From Paludibacteraceae bacterium (lineage in GTDB: Bacteria > Bacteroidota > Bacteroidia > Bacteroidales > Paludibacteraceae), in the NCBI GenBank assembly GCA_017457295.1, contig JAFTHS010000031.1, positions 1 through 37,537 on the forward strand: DNA of 37,537 nt, in the 5' to 3' direction. A model generated the notes under the pieces. That model did not search any database. It was not told where the DNA came from and saw only the letters and a list, made by a program, of their open reading frames with translations. Position numbers and translations under genes: made by a program. The first letter of the stretch is position 1. The number at the start of each line of letters is the position of its first letter. Shown piece after piece: positions 24,623 to 34,114 of the stretch.

Positions 24623-27600
24623 TCAGTTGGTTTGATGTACCAATACCTCGTCGTATTCTTGTCGCTTAATCCAATGGTAGAACGTTTGATCCATGCGTAT
24701 TGGTGCTGCGTTAAGCATAATCACGTTCTGCTTGATTTCGTCGAACACACGTAATTGAAGGGGAATTGTACCTGAATGTGTGCTGCACATATCGCTCAAT
24801 TCATCAATCAGCGATGGCTGGATGTTGGCGATAGGAATATTCAGTGTGAGGGTTTGAGCGTGTTTATGTGCATCTTCCATCAATTCTACTTGATTGATAA
24901 CCAACTCATATTCCGCTTCAGGCAATGGCTTGGGTTTAAACCATTTTTTACCTGTACCTGATTGCTGAATTACTCCCGTCAAGAAAACATATACATTAGG
25001 CTTCAGCATGCTAGCAAACTGTTTGTATGACTCGCCAAACAAGAAGAATTGGTAATTCCCACTATAATCCTCGATAGTGTATCGTCCGTAAGGATTGCCT
25101 TTTTGAGATGTTCGCTCTTCTGCCTCCATGATTATACCGCCAAAAAATAGAGACCGATTTTCATGATCTTTTACCCATTGTGTAGGATCAATCGTTGTTG
25201 TTTCTTCTTCCTCTTCCGTAGGTTTTTCGGAGCCTTGGATATTGTTAGTGGCAGCAGCGCGGGCCTCTGGTTTGCGCCATGTTTCAAACTGAGCGAGTTC
25301 AGCTGCGGTAATGGTACAAACGTCGCGCACTTCAAACTCCCAATCGTCTAAAGGATGGGCAGAAAGGAAAATACCAATCAAATTCTTCTCTTTGTTCAGT
25401 CGTTCGATAGCAGACCAACGTGGCACTTGCGGCAACTCTGGGTATTGGATATCTGCCCCATATTCGCTGCCTATATCACCAAATAAGGATAGACTGTTTT
25501 GTGCTTGATCTTGTTGATATTTATTGCCAAAACGAATCAACACATCCAAAAAGTTTTCTCCTTTTGAGTTCATGCCCAATAGCTGCTCACGATATGTGTT
25601 CTCAAAGCAATCGAAACCGCCAGCTTGCGCTAGATTTTCCATGGTCTTCTTGTTGCATGCTTGTAGATTAACGCGTTGTACGAAATCGAAGATATTCTTG
25701 TATCTACCACCTTTGTTGCGCTCAGAAATGATAGCTTCTACTGCTCCTTCGCCGACACCTTTCACACCTCCTAGTCCGAAGCGGACATCGCCCTGTGGGG
25801 TCACGGTGAAGTTCAATCCTGATTCATTTATATCGGGTGGAAGAACCGACATGCGCATTGCACGGCACTCATCCATGAACTTTGTAACGTCCTTTATATC
25901 GTCTTTGGCTACTGTCAAGTTAGCGGCCATGAACTCGGCGGGATAGTGAGCTTTGAGATAAGCAGTTTGGTATGCTACCCACGAATAGCATGCTGCATGT
26001 GATTTGTTGAAAGCGTACGATGCAAACTTCTCCCAATCTGCCCAAATCTTTTGTAGAATTTTTTCATCATGTCCATTGGCTTTACCGCCATTGATGAATT
26101 TAGGCTTCAACTCAGCCAGCATTGCCATAATCTTCTTACCCATGGCTTTACGCAGTTGGTCGCTCTCTCCACGAGTAAAGTTAGCCAACAGACGCGAAAG
26201 AAGCATAACCTGCTCTTGATATACAGTTACGCCATAAGTATCCTTGAGGTATTTCTCCATGATAGGAATATCATAGGTCACAGGTTCTAATCCGTGTTTG
26301 CGACGAATGAACTGGGGAATGTAATCCATAGGGCCCGGACGATACAGTGCATTCATTGCAATTAAGTCACCAATCACTGTTGGCTTTAGTTCCTTCATGT
26401 ATTTGCGCATTCCTGCGGACTCAAATTGGAATACACCTACTGTACGCCCTTCTTGGAATAGTTTGTATGTATCTGGATCATCTATAGGAATGTGGTCTAT
26501 GTCCACATCTATACCATGGCGTTGCTTGATATTGTTCAGACATTCCTTGATGATGGTTAGCGTTTTCAGTCCCAGAAAGTCCATCTTGATAAGTCCCACA
26601 TTCTCTACCACATGCCCGTCGTATTGAGTTACTAGAATACGTTGCTTGCTATCTTTGTCTTCTACTGTACTCAATGGAGCGTACTTAGTTAGGTCATCAG
26701 CTCCAATAATGACGCCGCACGCATGAATACCCACTTGGCGGACGGTATTTTCCAACTGCTGTGCATAGTTGAGCATCGAAGTTATTTGTTCTTCTCCTCC
26801 ATTAACCAAATCCTTGAGTTCAGGTACATATTTGTAGCAGTTCTTCAGATTTACCTTTGGTGATTTACCATTTTCATCTTTGATATTATCGGGGAAACCA
26901 CGCTCAGGAATAAATCCTTTAATCTCGTTCACACGTGCTAATGGAACTCGTTGTACTCGTCCGACATCGGCTATTGCCGATTTGGCAGCCATAGCGCCAT
27001 ATGTGATAATATGTGCCACGCGTGTTTTGCCATATTTTTCAGTTACCCAATCCAATACTTTTGCACGCCCTGCATCATCAAAATCAGTGTCAATATCGGG
27101 TAGAGAAATACGGTCTGGATTAAGAAAGCGCTCGAACAGCAAATCATACTTAAGCGGGTCAAGATCCGTGATTCGTAGGCAGTATGCAACTACTGATCCT
27201 GCTGCACTACCACGACCAGGGCCTACGCTTACGCCCAATTCTTCACGGGCGGCACGTATGAAATCCATCACAATCAAGAAATAGCCAGGAAAACCCATCG
27301 TCTTCATGATGTGTAATTCAAATTTAATCCGCTCCTCTTGTTCCTCTGTTAGCATTTCCCCATAGCGTTGATGAGCACCAATATACGTTAGGTGACGTAG
27401 GTAGTCGGCTTCCAACTTGATTCGATAAAGACGTTCGTAACCACCAAGTGTTTTTATCTTTTTTTCTGCATCTTCTTGACTGAGAACCACATTACCATGC
27501 TCATCGCGTGTGAATTCATCGAAAAGTTGCTGCTCCGTGAATTGTTCACGGTAACTTTCCTCAGTGCCAAATTCTTCGGGGATAGGAAATTTAGGCATGA

Positions 27601-28588
27601 TAGGGCCAGAATCGATGGAATAACTCTCCACCTTGTCTACAATTTCTTGTGTATTACTGATTGCTTCGGGTATATCTGCAAAAATGGCTGCCATTTCTTC
27701 GGGCGACTTTAACCATTCTTGTTTGGTATAGTGCATGCGGTCTTCTTCATCTACGAAGTGGTTGGTGCTAAGGCATATGAGACGATCATGTGCTTCAGCA
27801 TGCTCTTCCTCTACAAAGTGTACATCATTGGTAGCAATCACTTTTACTCCATACTTGTGCGCCAACTCAATCAACACTTCATTTACCATTTTTTGTACTT
27901 GATAAGTGTTTTGGTCAGCATGTGGCTTATCGGTTTTGTGACGCTGAATCTCAATGTAATAGTCTTCGCCGAATACACGTTTGAACCACTCTATGGTGGC
28001 TTCTGCTTCTGCGAAGCGGTCGTTCTCGTTTTCAAATTGTGTGTTGCTATAAATGCCTGTCAAGATTTTTTGTGGCAACTCACCTCCTAAGCAAGCTGAA
28101 CAGCAAATCAGTCCCTCGCAACATTCTTCAAGCAATTCTTTGTCTATACGTGCTGTGCGATAGAAACTATCATCCATAAAACTCAAACTAGTGAGTTTGC
28201 ATAGATTATGATAGCCCCTTTTATTCTTTGCTAGCAAAATAAGGTGCCAACCGCTCATATCCACCACTTGCAGTTTGCCTTCGGCATTAGCTACTTTGTA
28301 GTCTTTGTCTTGAAGTAGTCGTCCACGACGCGCACAATAAGCTTCAATACCCACAATAGGTTTGAAAGGCACAAATGGTTCGCCTTTTTCTTCCGCTTTC
28401 GCCTTAAGCTTGCTATTGGCCTTTTTGCTGTAGTCTAATAATTCCTTGATGCCATACATGTTTCCGTGATCGGTAAGGGCAATTGCATGCATGCCTGTAC
28501 GCAGGCATTTATCTACAAGGTCAGACACCTTGCTCATACCGTCAAGTACAGAATAATGAGAATGGACGTGGAGGTGGGTAAAAGTCAT
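24623..28588 (-). CDS. dnaE: DNA polymerase III alpha subunit
   Basis: This is the replicative polymerase, DnaE type, 1321 aa. The N-terminal PHP domain begins at residue 1 with FTHLHVHSHYSVLDGMSKV and includes ALTDHGNMYG. The C-family catalytic Asp residues are in LPDIDTDFDD near residue 495; the third belongs to a downstream segment. VGPGRGSAAGSVVAYCL precedes them and FQFESAGMRKYMKELKP follows. The helix-hairpin-helix region (GLGGVKGVGEGAVEAI) is near residue 930, and an OB-fold region lies near the C terminus (FFGGIIMEAEERTSQKGNPY). It is a somewhat long DnaE with its own promoter. Confidence 0.97.
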   Translation of the reverse strand: MTFTHLHVHSHYSVLDGMSKVSDLVDKCLRTGMHAIALTDHGNMYGIKELLDYSKKANSKLKAKAEEKGEPFVPFKPIVGIEAYCARRGRLLQDKDYKVANAEGKLQVVDMSGWHLILLAKNKRGYHNLCKLTSLSFMDDSFYRTARIDKELLEECCEGLICCSACLGGELPQKILTGIYSNTQFENENDRFAEAEATIEWFKRVFGEDYYIEIQRHKTDKPHADQNTYQVQKMVNEVLIELAHKYGVKVIATNDVHFVEEEHAEAHDRLICLSTNHFVDEEDRMHYTKQEWLKSPEEMAAIFADIPEAISNTQEIVDKVESYSIDSGPIMPKFPIPEEFGTEESYREQFTEQQLFDEFTRDEHGNVVLSQEDAEKKIKTLGGYERLYRIKLEADYLRHLTYIGAHQRYGEMLTEEQEERIKFELHIMKTMGFPGYFLIVMDFIRAAREELGVSVGPGRGSAAGSVVAYCLRITDLDPLKYDLLFERFLNPDRISLPDIDTDFDDAGRAKVLDWVTEKYGKTRVAHIITYGAMAAKSAIADVGRVQRVPLARVNEIKGFIPERGFPDNIKDENGKSPKVNLKNCYKYVPELKDLVNGGEEQITSMLNYAQQLENTVRQVGIHACGVIIGADDLTKYAPLSTVEDKDSKQRILVTQYDGHVVENVGLIKMDFLGLKTLTIIKECLNNIKQRHGIDVDIDHIPIDDPDTYKLFQEGRTVGVFQFESAGMRKYMKELKPTVIGDLIAMNALYRPGPMDYIPQFIRRKHGLEPVTYDIPIMEKYLKDTYGVTVYQEQVMLLSRLLANFTRGESDQLRKAMGKKIMAMLAELKPKFINGGKANGHDEKILQKIWADWEKFASYAFNKSHAACYSWVAYQTAYLKAHYPAEFMAANLTVAKDDIKDVTKFMDECRAMRMSVLPPDINESGLNFTVTPQGDVRFGLGGVKGVGEGAVEAIISERNKGGRYKNIFDFVQRVNLQACNKKTMENLAQAGGFDCFENTYREQLLGMNSKGENFLDVLIRFGNKYQQDQAQNSLSLFGDIGSEYGADIQYPELPQVPRWSAIERLNKEKNLIGIFLSAHPLDDWEFEVRDVCTITAAELAQFETWRKPEARAAATNNIQGSEKPTEEEEETTTIDPTQWVKDHENRSLFFGGIIMEAEERTSQKGNPYGRYTIEDYSGNYQFFLFGESYKQFASMLKPNVYVFLTGVIQQSGTGKKWFKPKPLPEAEYELVINQVELMEDAHKHAQTLTLNIPIANIQPSLIDELSDMCSTHSGTIPLQLRVFDEIKQNVIMLNAAPIRMDQTFYHWIKRQEYDEVLVHQTN

Positions 28589-28624
28589 GTGGACAGGTTT
28601 GTTTTATCGTTGTTAAATTCTCTG

Positions 28625-28655
28625 CAAAGGTAGTGCATTTTTTGCATATTTGCAA
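28625..28655 (-). promoter_or_regulatory. dnaE promoter
   Basis: On the minus strand TTG (28655-28653), 20 bp and TACCTTTG (28632-28625), with CAAATATGCAAAAAA in the spacer. This gives dnaE a promoter separate from aroC upstream. Confidence 0.82.
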
Positions 28656-28758
28656 GCAGAAGAAAGAATTTTTGAAAGATTGTTTATTACTCGTTGAGTA
28701 TCAAGATAGTAAAGTGTTGGCAGATTTTCTGCTAGTATATCGTGTGCAGATTATCTAC

Positions 28759-29739
28759 TCAATTTTTAATAAAATCTGCTAATACTAATGCAGTCATGGC
28801 TTCTACTACGGGAACTGCACGCAGTGCCACACATGCATCCATTCGTGCTGGGTATGAATGGGTGTTGTTTGTGGGTTGGATATGGGTAGGAGAGATTGCT
28901 GCTAGTGTAAGGGGATTAGATGGTGTGGGCTTGAATACGCAACGGAAAATGATGGGAGTTCCGTCAGTAATGCCTCCTGCTATACCTCCAGAGATAAACG
29001 TCTGATCGTTAGATAAATAAGTTTCGCTTCCAGTGAGCGTTATTCCACTAAATCCAGCGCCATATTCAAACCCTTTACAAGCATTGATACTCATAATGGC
29101 GAATGCCAAATGAGCCTGTAATTTATCGAAGATTGGATCGCCAATTCCAATCGGCATACCCGTGATGGTGCAGCGGATGATTCCTCCAATACTGTCTCCA
29201 TTAACTTGGATAGCGGCGATGTGTGCATTGAAATTATCAGGATTGGTTTCATTACCGACTTGTATTAGTTCGGCTTGAATAGCAATGCCCTTTTTGGCAA
29301 GGATTTGCCGCGCGATTGTGCCCGCCACTACTCGCGAGGCAGTTTCTCTGGCTGATGCACGACCTCCACCGCGGTAGTCTCGAATGCCATATTTCTGCTG
29401 GTATGTAAAATCGGCATGACCCAATCGAAATGAATGTTTCAGCCATTCGTAGTCTTGGCTGCGTGCATCACGATTGCGAATGATAAAAGCAATGGGGGTT
29501 CCAAGTGTTACACCATCCATTACTCCACTCAGCCATTCCACTTCATCTGCTTCACGTATCGAGCGCGGTGATACTCCCGCATTATTGCTAGTTTTGCCGG
29601 CTCTTCTGTCCAACTCATAGCGAATCATATCCATGTCGATTTGCAGACCAGCAGGTACACCATCAAGTACGCCGCCGATTGCTTTGCCGTGTGACTCTCC
29701 AAAAGAGGTAAACGTGAAATATTCGCCAAAAGTATTCAT
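28759..29739 (-). CDS. aroC: Chorismate synthase
   Basis: AroC converts EPSP to chorismate using reduced FMN. The 326-aa protein has FTSFGESHGKAIGGVLDGVP (motif 1), the YRGGGRASARETASRVVAG motif near residue 130, ACKGFEYGAGF, and the C-terminal RMDACVALRAVPVVEAMTAL with the catalytic Arg-Asp pair. It is about 30 residues shorter than typical, and the conserved RRxPGQ segment reads RRAGKT, a mild variation. No other shikimate gene is nearby. The 170 bp between aroC and dnaE hold the dnaE promoter and small hairpins but no convincing terminator. Confidence 0.95.
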   Translation of the reverse strand: MNTFGEYFTFTSFGESHGKAIGGVLDGVPAGLQIDMDMIRYELDRRAGKTSNNAGVSPRSIREADEVEWLSGVMDGVTLGTPIAFIIRNRDARSQDYEWLKHSFRLGHADFTYQQKYGIRDYRGGGRASARETASRVVAGTIARQILAKKGIAIQAELIQVGNETNPDNFNAHIAAIQVNGDSIGGIIRCTITGMPIGIGDPIFDKLQAHLAFAIMSINACKGFEYGAGFSGITLTGSETYLSNDQTFISGGIAGGITDGTPIIFRCVFKPTPSNPLTLAAISPTHIQPTNNTHSYPARMDACVALRAVPVVEAMTALVLADFIKN

Positions 29740-29761
29740 CTGCCTTTTTCAAATTAAAGTG

Positions 29762-29791
29762 CAAAATTACAAAAAAAATTGCATATGTCAA
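29762..29791 (-). promoter_or_regulatory. aroC promoter
   Basis: On the minus strand TTG (29791-29789), 19 bp and TAATTTTG (29769-29762). It overlaps the divergent promoter at 29779-29809 by 13 bp. Confidence 0.7.
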
Positions 29792-29809
29792 AAAAAAGTA
29801 GTAACTTTG
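29779..29809 (+). promoter_or_regulatory. Promoter of the PCMD / SGNH-like / GT2 operon
   Basis: TTG (29779-29781), 20 bp and TAACTTTG (29802-29809), with CATATGTCAAAAAAAA in the spacer. The leader to ATG 29887 is about 70 nt and AT-rich. Confidence 0.8.
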
Positions 29810-29886
29810 CGTGTTTTTTCGGTGTATAATGCATATTATTACGAATTTGTAACTAAATTTTAATAAATTAAGTAGATTTTGAAATA

Positions 29887-30852
29887 ATGATGAAAAAAGT
29901 ACTCTTTCTACCAATGATTTGCCTGTCGTTGTTCGCAATGGCTGAACGTATTGAGCCAGTGCCTTTTGGCGATATGGAACAATGGACAGTGCGTTATATC
30001 AAAGAATCTAAACTTTTAGGAGGGCAAACGAAAGTGCTCTATTGCTTAGATCCTACAGATACCATTCGCGAAAATGGTCCTTATACGTTCGGGCAGAATG
30101 GTAATCCATGGTCAACGAGCAATGCGTATGCAAATGTAATTGGTATAGAGAAGGCTGCGGGTACGATGCAACCAGAGGTGCGTGAAGATGGGGGAACATG
30201 TTGCCGCTTAGATGTGGATATGTTGGGCGTTAAAGTGATGGGAATGATTGATATTCAAGTTCTAGTCGCTGGTACATTGTTTACGGGGCGTAATATTGAA
30301 CCAATCACGACTGCTGCTGATCCGTATCAGAATATCGATTTTGGTGTCCCATTCACGGGGCGTCCTTCGGCTTTGATGTTTGACTACAAATGTGTAGTGG
30401 AGCAAGAGGGATGGTACTGGTATGCTAAAGGCACTGCCAAACCAAAAAAGCGCGAGTTTGAGAATGGTGATATAGATGAAGCAGAGGCATATATATACTT
30501 GCAACATCGTTGGGAGGATGAGAAAGGCAAGATCCACTCCATTCGTGTAGGAACGGGCTATGAGCGTTTTTCGAAGACGCAAGCAGAATGGATAAATGGA
30601 CATCGCGTACCTATTTATTATGGTGATATTACGGGTGAACCTTGGTACAAAGAATACATGGGTTTCAAGGGCATTGAGCGTGCAATGAACAGTCGTGGAA
30701 AGATTACGCTGATTCAAGAAGAAGGATGGGACGGAAACTTAGAGCCTACACACATGGTCATCGTCATCACATCTGGCAAAATGGAAGCCTTCGAAGGCCA
30801 CGAAGGAAATACTTTGTGGGTGGATAATGTGTGCTTGGTGTACGAAGAATAA
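29887..30852 (+). CDS. Secreted PCMD-domain protein (putative carbohydrate metabolism domain)
   Basis: The 321-aa protein has a Sec signal peptide (about residues 1-19). The rest resembles the PCMD family (PF13201) of Bacteroidota: PFGDMEQW near the mature N terminus, NGNPWSTSNAYANV (about residue 75), and a C-terminal part with TLWVDNVCLVYEE. These beta-sandwich proteins often sit near glycan-related genes, but no activity is established. ATG 29890 is an equally possible start. It is followed after 24 bp by the SGNH-like gene, with which it is probably cotranscribed. Confidence 0.75.
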   Translation: MMKKVLFLPMICLSLFAMAERIEPVPFGDMEQWTVRYIKESKLLGGQTKVLYCLDPTDTIRENGPYTFGQNGNPWSTSNAYANVIGIEKAAGTMQPEVREDGGTCCRLDVDMLGVKVMGMIDIQVLVAGTLFTGRNIEPITTAADPYQNIDFGVPFTGRPSALMFDYKCVVEQEGWYWYAKGTAKPKKREFENGDIDEAEAYIYLQHRWEDEKGKIHSIRVGTGYERFSKTQAEWINGHRVPIYYGDITGEPWYKEYMGFKGIERAMNSRGKITLIQEEGWDGNLEPTHMVIVITSGKMEAFEGHEGNTLWVDNVCLVYEE

Positions 30853-30876
30853 GAAGAAAAATACAATTTTGCAAAT

Positions 30877-31593
30877 ATGAAAAAAGTTTTACTAGGTATA
30901 TTCATTGCGTTGGGAATGTCAATGATGTGCTCGGCTCAAAAATCGTTGATATTGATTGGGGATGGTACTATGGCTCCTCATAGTTTGGCAACGACTGGTG
31001 TCTATGGTTGGGCGGAAGCGATGCAGCAATATTTCACAGATAGTATCAGCGTGCGTAATTTGGCTCTAACAGGAGAGAGCGCACTGACTCTTTACAACGG
31101 ACGTTTAGAGGAGGTTTTAGAGGAGTGTCAGCCACAAGATTTTGTGTTGATTCAATTGGGTCAAAACGATTTGCGAGATGAATATGAAACCGCATATTCT
31201 TCTACAGAAGATATGCTAAAGTATATGATAGCCATTGTAGCGAAGTTTCAAGCCAAGGATGTGAATGTTATACTTTCAACTCCTTTGGCACAACCATTCT
31301 ACAAGGCAGGCGAACTGAAAGACCGAATGGGATCATATCCCGAAGTGGTGCGCCGTGCTGCATTGGCAAAAAATGTTGCATTAGTGGATATGGAGGCCAT
31401 TACATACGAGTGGTTACAGACTTTGGACGAAGAGGCCGCACATGTTTACTACAAGAATATATCTCCTGAATCGGAGAGAAAAGAGTATTTACTAACCAAA
31501 GCTGGTGCTGAGAAAATCTGTAACCTCTTGGTTAATAATCTAAAGGAACAAACTATAGCAGGCCTGGCAGAGCATATCCGCATATTGTATTGA
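30877..31593 (+). CDS. SGNH/GDSL-hydrolase-like protein lacking catalytic residues
   Basis: The 238-aa protein has a signal peptide (about residues 1-20) and the flavodoxin-like SGNH fold. Block I reads LILIGDGTMAP, so the GDS nucleophile serine is Gly30 (GGT at 30964). Block II is NLALTGES and block III is GQND (95-98), which is retained. In block V, where rhamnogalacturonan-acetylesterase relatives have a DxxH dyad before the final AGA segment, this protein reads ERKEYLLTKAGAEKI. With Ser, Asp and His all missing, it is probably not a hydrolase. It lies between the PCMD gene and a glycosyltransferase gene, starting 2 bp before that gene's ATG. Confidence 0.8.
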   Translation: MKKVLLGIFIALGMSMMCSAQKSLILIGDGTMAPHSLATTGVYGWAEAMQQYFTDSISVRNLALTGESALTLYNGRLEEVLEECQPQDFVLIQLGQNDLRDEYETAYSSTEDMLKYMIAIVAKFQAKDVNVILSTPLAQPFYKAGELKDRMGSYPEVVRRAALAKNVALVDMEAITYEWLQTLDEEAAHVYYKNISPESERKEYLLTKAGAEKICNLLVNNLKEQTIAGLAEHIRILY

Positions 31594-31595
31594 TT

Positions 31596-32762
31596 ATGTT
31601 TATTATAGACTCATTGTCGCAAATCGATTATTGGCTTTTGGGTGCTTTGGCATTGGTAATGCTATATCAGTGCTACTTCTATTGTCGTTACATGATGGGA
31701 TGCAATAGATGGCTGCGTAGAAATAGCAAGAAAACTATCAATTCTACTTCGGAGGAGTATCCTGGTGTCAGTGTAATTGTTTGTGCTCGCAATGAGGAGA
31801 ATAACTTACGCAATTATTTGCAAGCACTTCTCACGCAGGACTATCCGTGCTATGAGGTGATTGTAGTGAATGATGGCTCGGAGGACGATACGCAGATGGT
31901 ACTCGAACAATATATGAGGCAGTATAAGCACTTGTATGTTACCTTTGTACCTCGAGAAGCACGTATCATCAGTAGTAAAAAATTAGCACTAACTATTGGT
32001 GCGAAAGCTGCGCACTACGATTATCTTTTGCTCACAGATGCGGACTGTCGTCCAGAATCGCGTTATTGGATACGCGATATGGCACGAGGTTTTTGTGGCA
32101 ACGATGGCAAAACAGAGGTTGTGCTAGGATATGGCGCATATTTCTCTCAAAAATCGTTGTTAAATAGCTTAATCAACTACGATACATTGTTTATTGGTCT
32201 GCAATACATGGGTATGGCGGTTGCGGGCAAGGCATATATGGGAGTTGGACGTAATCTGGCATACAAGCGCGAGACTTTCTTCAACCATAGCGGATTTAGG
32301 GGCTTATTAGGTGAGAGAGCTGGAGATGATGATTTGTTTGTAAACAAGATTGTAACCCGCGAAAACACGCAAATAGTTTGTACCCCAGACAGTATCACGT
32401 GGTCTGTTCCCAAAGCTAGTTGGCGTGAATGGTTCCATCAAAAACGTAGACATTTGTCCGTTTCTCCACACTATAAAACGGCCAGCAAAGTCCGATTGAC
32501 TATAGAGCCTCTCACGCGCGGACTATTCTACGCATTGCTGATTGCGATCTTTGTCTTTGGCAGCGGATGGGCTATGGTGGGGGCATATGCGCTCTGGTGT
32601 GTGAGGTTGATATTGCAACTATGTGTTATCAATACCTCATCGCGCAGGTTGGGAGGACAATTGTTTGGTATAGAAATTGTGCTCTACGAGATTGTATTGC
32701 CTTTGGTTTCTGCCTATTTATTGGCTACACATCCGTGGTACAAAAAACGAATGCATTGGTAA
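31596..32762 (+). CDS. Membrane glycosyltransferase family 2
   Basis: The 388-aa protein from ATG 31596 has an N-terminal membrane helix (about residues 10-27). The GT-A domain contains VSVIVCARNEENNL, VIVVNDGSEDDT, the DxD-like TDADCRP (about residue 145), GERAGDDDLFVNKI and the acceptor-side HQKRRHLSVSPHYK. Two or three C-terminal helices follow. This is the layout of processive or lipid-linked GT2 enzymes; the sugar and acceptor are unknown. It follows the SGNH-like gene by 2 bp and precedes the DUF3467 gene by 33 bp. Confidence 0.88.
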   Translation: MFIIDSLSQIDYWLLGALALVMLYQCYFYCRYMMGCNRWLRRNSKKTINSTSEEYPGVSVIVCARNEENNLRNYLQALLTQDYPCYEVIVVNDGSEDDTQMVLEQYMRQYKHLYVTFVPREARIISSKKLALTIGAKAAHYDYLLLTDADCRPESRYWIRDMARGFCGNDGKTEVVLGYGAYFSQKSLLNSLINYDTLFIGLQYMGMAVAGKAYMGVGRNLAYKRETFFNHSGFRGLLGERAGDDDLFVNKIVTRENTQIVCTPDSITWSVPKASWREWFHQKRRHLSVSPHYKTASKVRLTIEPLTRGLFYALLIAIFVFGSGWAMVGAYALWCVRLILQLCVINTSSRRLGGQLFGIEIVLYEIVLPLVSAYLLATHPWYKKRMHW

Positions 32763-32795
32763 GCGAATAATACAAATTAACAATAGAATATAACT

Positions 32796-33101
32796 ATGGA
32801 AGAACAAAAACTCAACATCAACCTCTCGCCCGAAGTGGCTGAAGGTAATTATTCTAACCTCGCTATCGTAGCACACTCCTCATCGGAGTTCGTAGTGGAT
32901 TTCGTGCGCATGATGCCTGGTCAGAAGAGCGCAAACGTGCAATCGCGCATCATCATGACACCAGAGAATACCAAAAAACTGCTTTTTGCGCTGCAAGAGA
33001 ACGTAGCTAAATACGAGAAGCAATTTGGTACCATCAAGATCAATGGCACTCCTGCCCCAGGAAGTACTATCCCTATGTCCTTCGGCGGCGGTCAAGCCTA
33101 A
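32796..33101 (+). CDS. DUF3467 family protein
   Basis: The 101-aa cytosolic protein matches DUF3467, recognised from INLSPEVAEGNYSNLAIVAH, SSSEFVVDFVRMMPG and RIIMTPENTKKLLFALQENV. The function is unknown. From here to the end of hsdM the third codon positions are distinctly richer in C and G than in genes to the left. That could mean high expression or a different history. It lies 24 bp before the phosphorylase gene and has no promoter of its own that I can see. Confidence 0.88.
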   Translation: MEEQKLNINLSPEVAEGNYSNLAIVAHSSSEFVVDFVRMMPGQKSANVQSRIIMTPENTKKLLFALQENVAKYEKQFGTIKINGTPAPGSTIPMSFGGGQA

Positions 33102-33125
33102 CTAAACATCTAAACTCCTAAACGC

Positions 33126-34004
33126 ATGAAAAAGACATTCCCTGCTAGCCAACTCATTATCAATGAGGATGGTAGCATATTCCATTTGCACATTCGCCCC
33201 GAACATCTGGCGGATAAAGTGATATTAGTCGGCGACCAAGGTCGCGTGAATATGGTGGCTTCGTTCTTCGACGAAGGCAGTATTGAGTGTGACATCCAAA
33301 GCCGTGAGTTCCATACCATTACGGGCAAATACAAGGGCAAACGTATCTCCTGTATCTCTACGGGTATCGGCACCGACAACTGCGATATCGTGCTCAACGA
33401 ATTGGACGCTCTCGCCAACATCGACTTCGCCACTCGCACCGAGAAAGACGAGCACCGTACCTTAGAGATTGTGCGCGTGGGCACGTGTGGAGGTATGCAA
33501 GAGGACATCCCGCTCGGCACTTTCCTTGTGAGCGAGAAATCCATCGGTTGGGACGGTGTCTTGGCTTTCTACGAAGGCCGTGATGAGATTGCCGACCTCG
33601 GCTTTGAGGATGCACTCGTGGACTTCATCCACTATCCTGCCAAAGCGGCTCGCCCATACGTAGTGGCTGCTAATCCTGAATTGGTCAACCGCATTGCTGG
33701 CGATGACATGATGCGTGGTTGCACCATCGCTGCCAACGGTTTCTATGGCCCTCAAGGCCGTGTATTGCGCTGTGATTTGGCAGTGAAGGACATCAACGAA
33801 CGTATCACCGACTTCCGCTATGAGGGACACCGCATCACCAACTACGAGATGGAAGGCAGTGCTATCGCAGGCCTCAGTTTGCTGATGGGACACAAGGCCA
33901 TGACTGTCTGCTGCGTCATTGCTCAACGCAAAGTCGAAGCCGCCAACACCGACTACAAACCTCGTATCAAACACCTCGTACAAACCGTCTTAGAGAGAAT
34001 TTAA
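33126..34004 (+). CDS. Nucleoside phosphorylase (uridine-phosphorylase-like)
   Basis: The 292-aa PNP/UDP-superfamily enzyme has the phosphate-binding start VILVGDQGRVNMVA, where uridine phosphorylases have PGDPxR. It continues with CISTGIGTDNCDIVLNEL, VRVGTCGGMQEDIPLG, and the ribose-binding NYEMEGSAIAGLSLLMGHKA. It probably cleaves a nucleoside with phosphate to the base and ribose-1-phosphate. The base preference, uracil or purine, cannot be fixed by eye. It is the last gene of the operon starting at 29887 and is followed by a strong inverted repeat at 34079. Confidence 0.88.
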   Translation: MKKTFPASQLIINEDGSIFHLHIRPEHLADKVILVGDQGRVNMVASFFDEGSIECDIQSREFHTITGKYKGKRISCISTGIGTDNCDIVLNELDALANIDFATRTEKDEHRTLEIVRVGTCGGMQEDIPLGTFLVSEKSIGWDGVLAFYEGRDEIADLGFEDALVDFIHYPAKAARPYVVAANPELVNRIAGDDMMRGCTIAANGFYGPQGRVLRCDLAVKDINERITDFRYEGHRITNYEMEGSAIAGLSLLMGHKAMTVCCVIAQRKVEAANTDYKPRIKHLVQTVLERI

Positions 34005-34078
34005 TACTGACCTCAAATTCCCAAATGACTACAAATTCTTGACTGACTTTAAGGTTTTTAACTTCTCAAAATACCACT

Positions 34079-34114
34079 AAAACGCCTTTTTGCATTTGAG
34101 CAAAAAGGCGTTTT
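34079..34114 (+). terminator. Strong hairpin, probable terminator after the phosphorylase gene
   Basis: AAAACGCCTTTTTGC and GCAAAAAGGCGTTTT form a perfect 15-bp stem with the 6-nt loop ATTTGA. The right arm ends in a T-run, and the symmetry would also allow termination from the other strand. The right arm overlaps the outer edge of repeat copy B. Confidence 0.7.

Noticed and set aside
28664..28758. Further 11-bp element copy between aroC and dnaE (GTGTTGGCAG followed by TATATCGTGTGCAG)
   Set aside because: There is a slight likeness to the core of copy C, but no units at regular 11-bp spacing could be placed.
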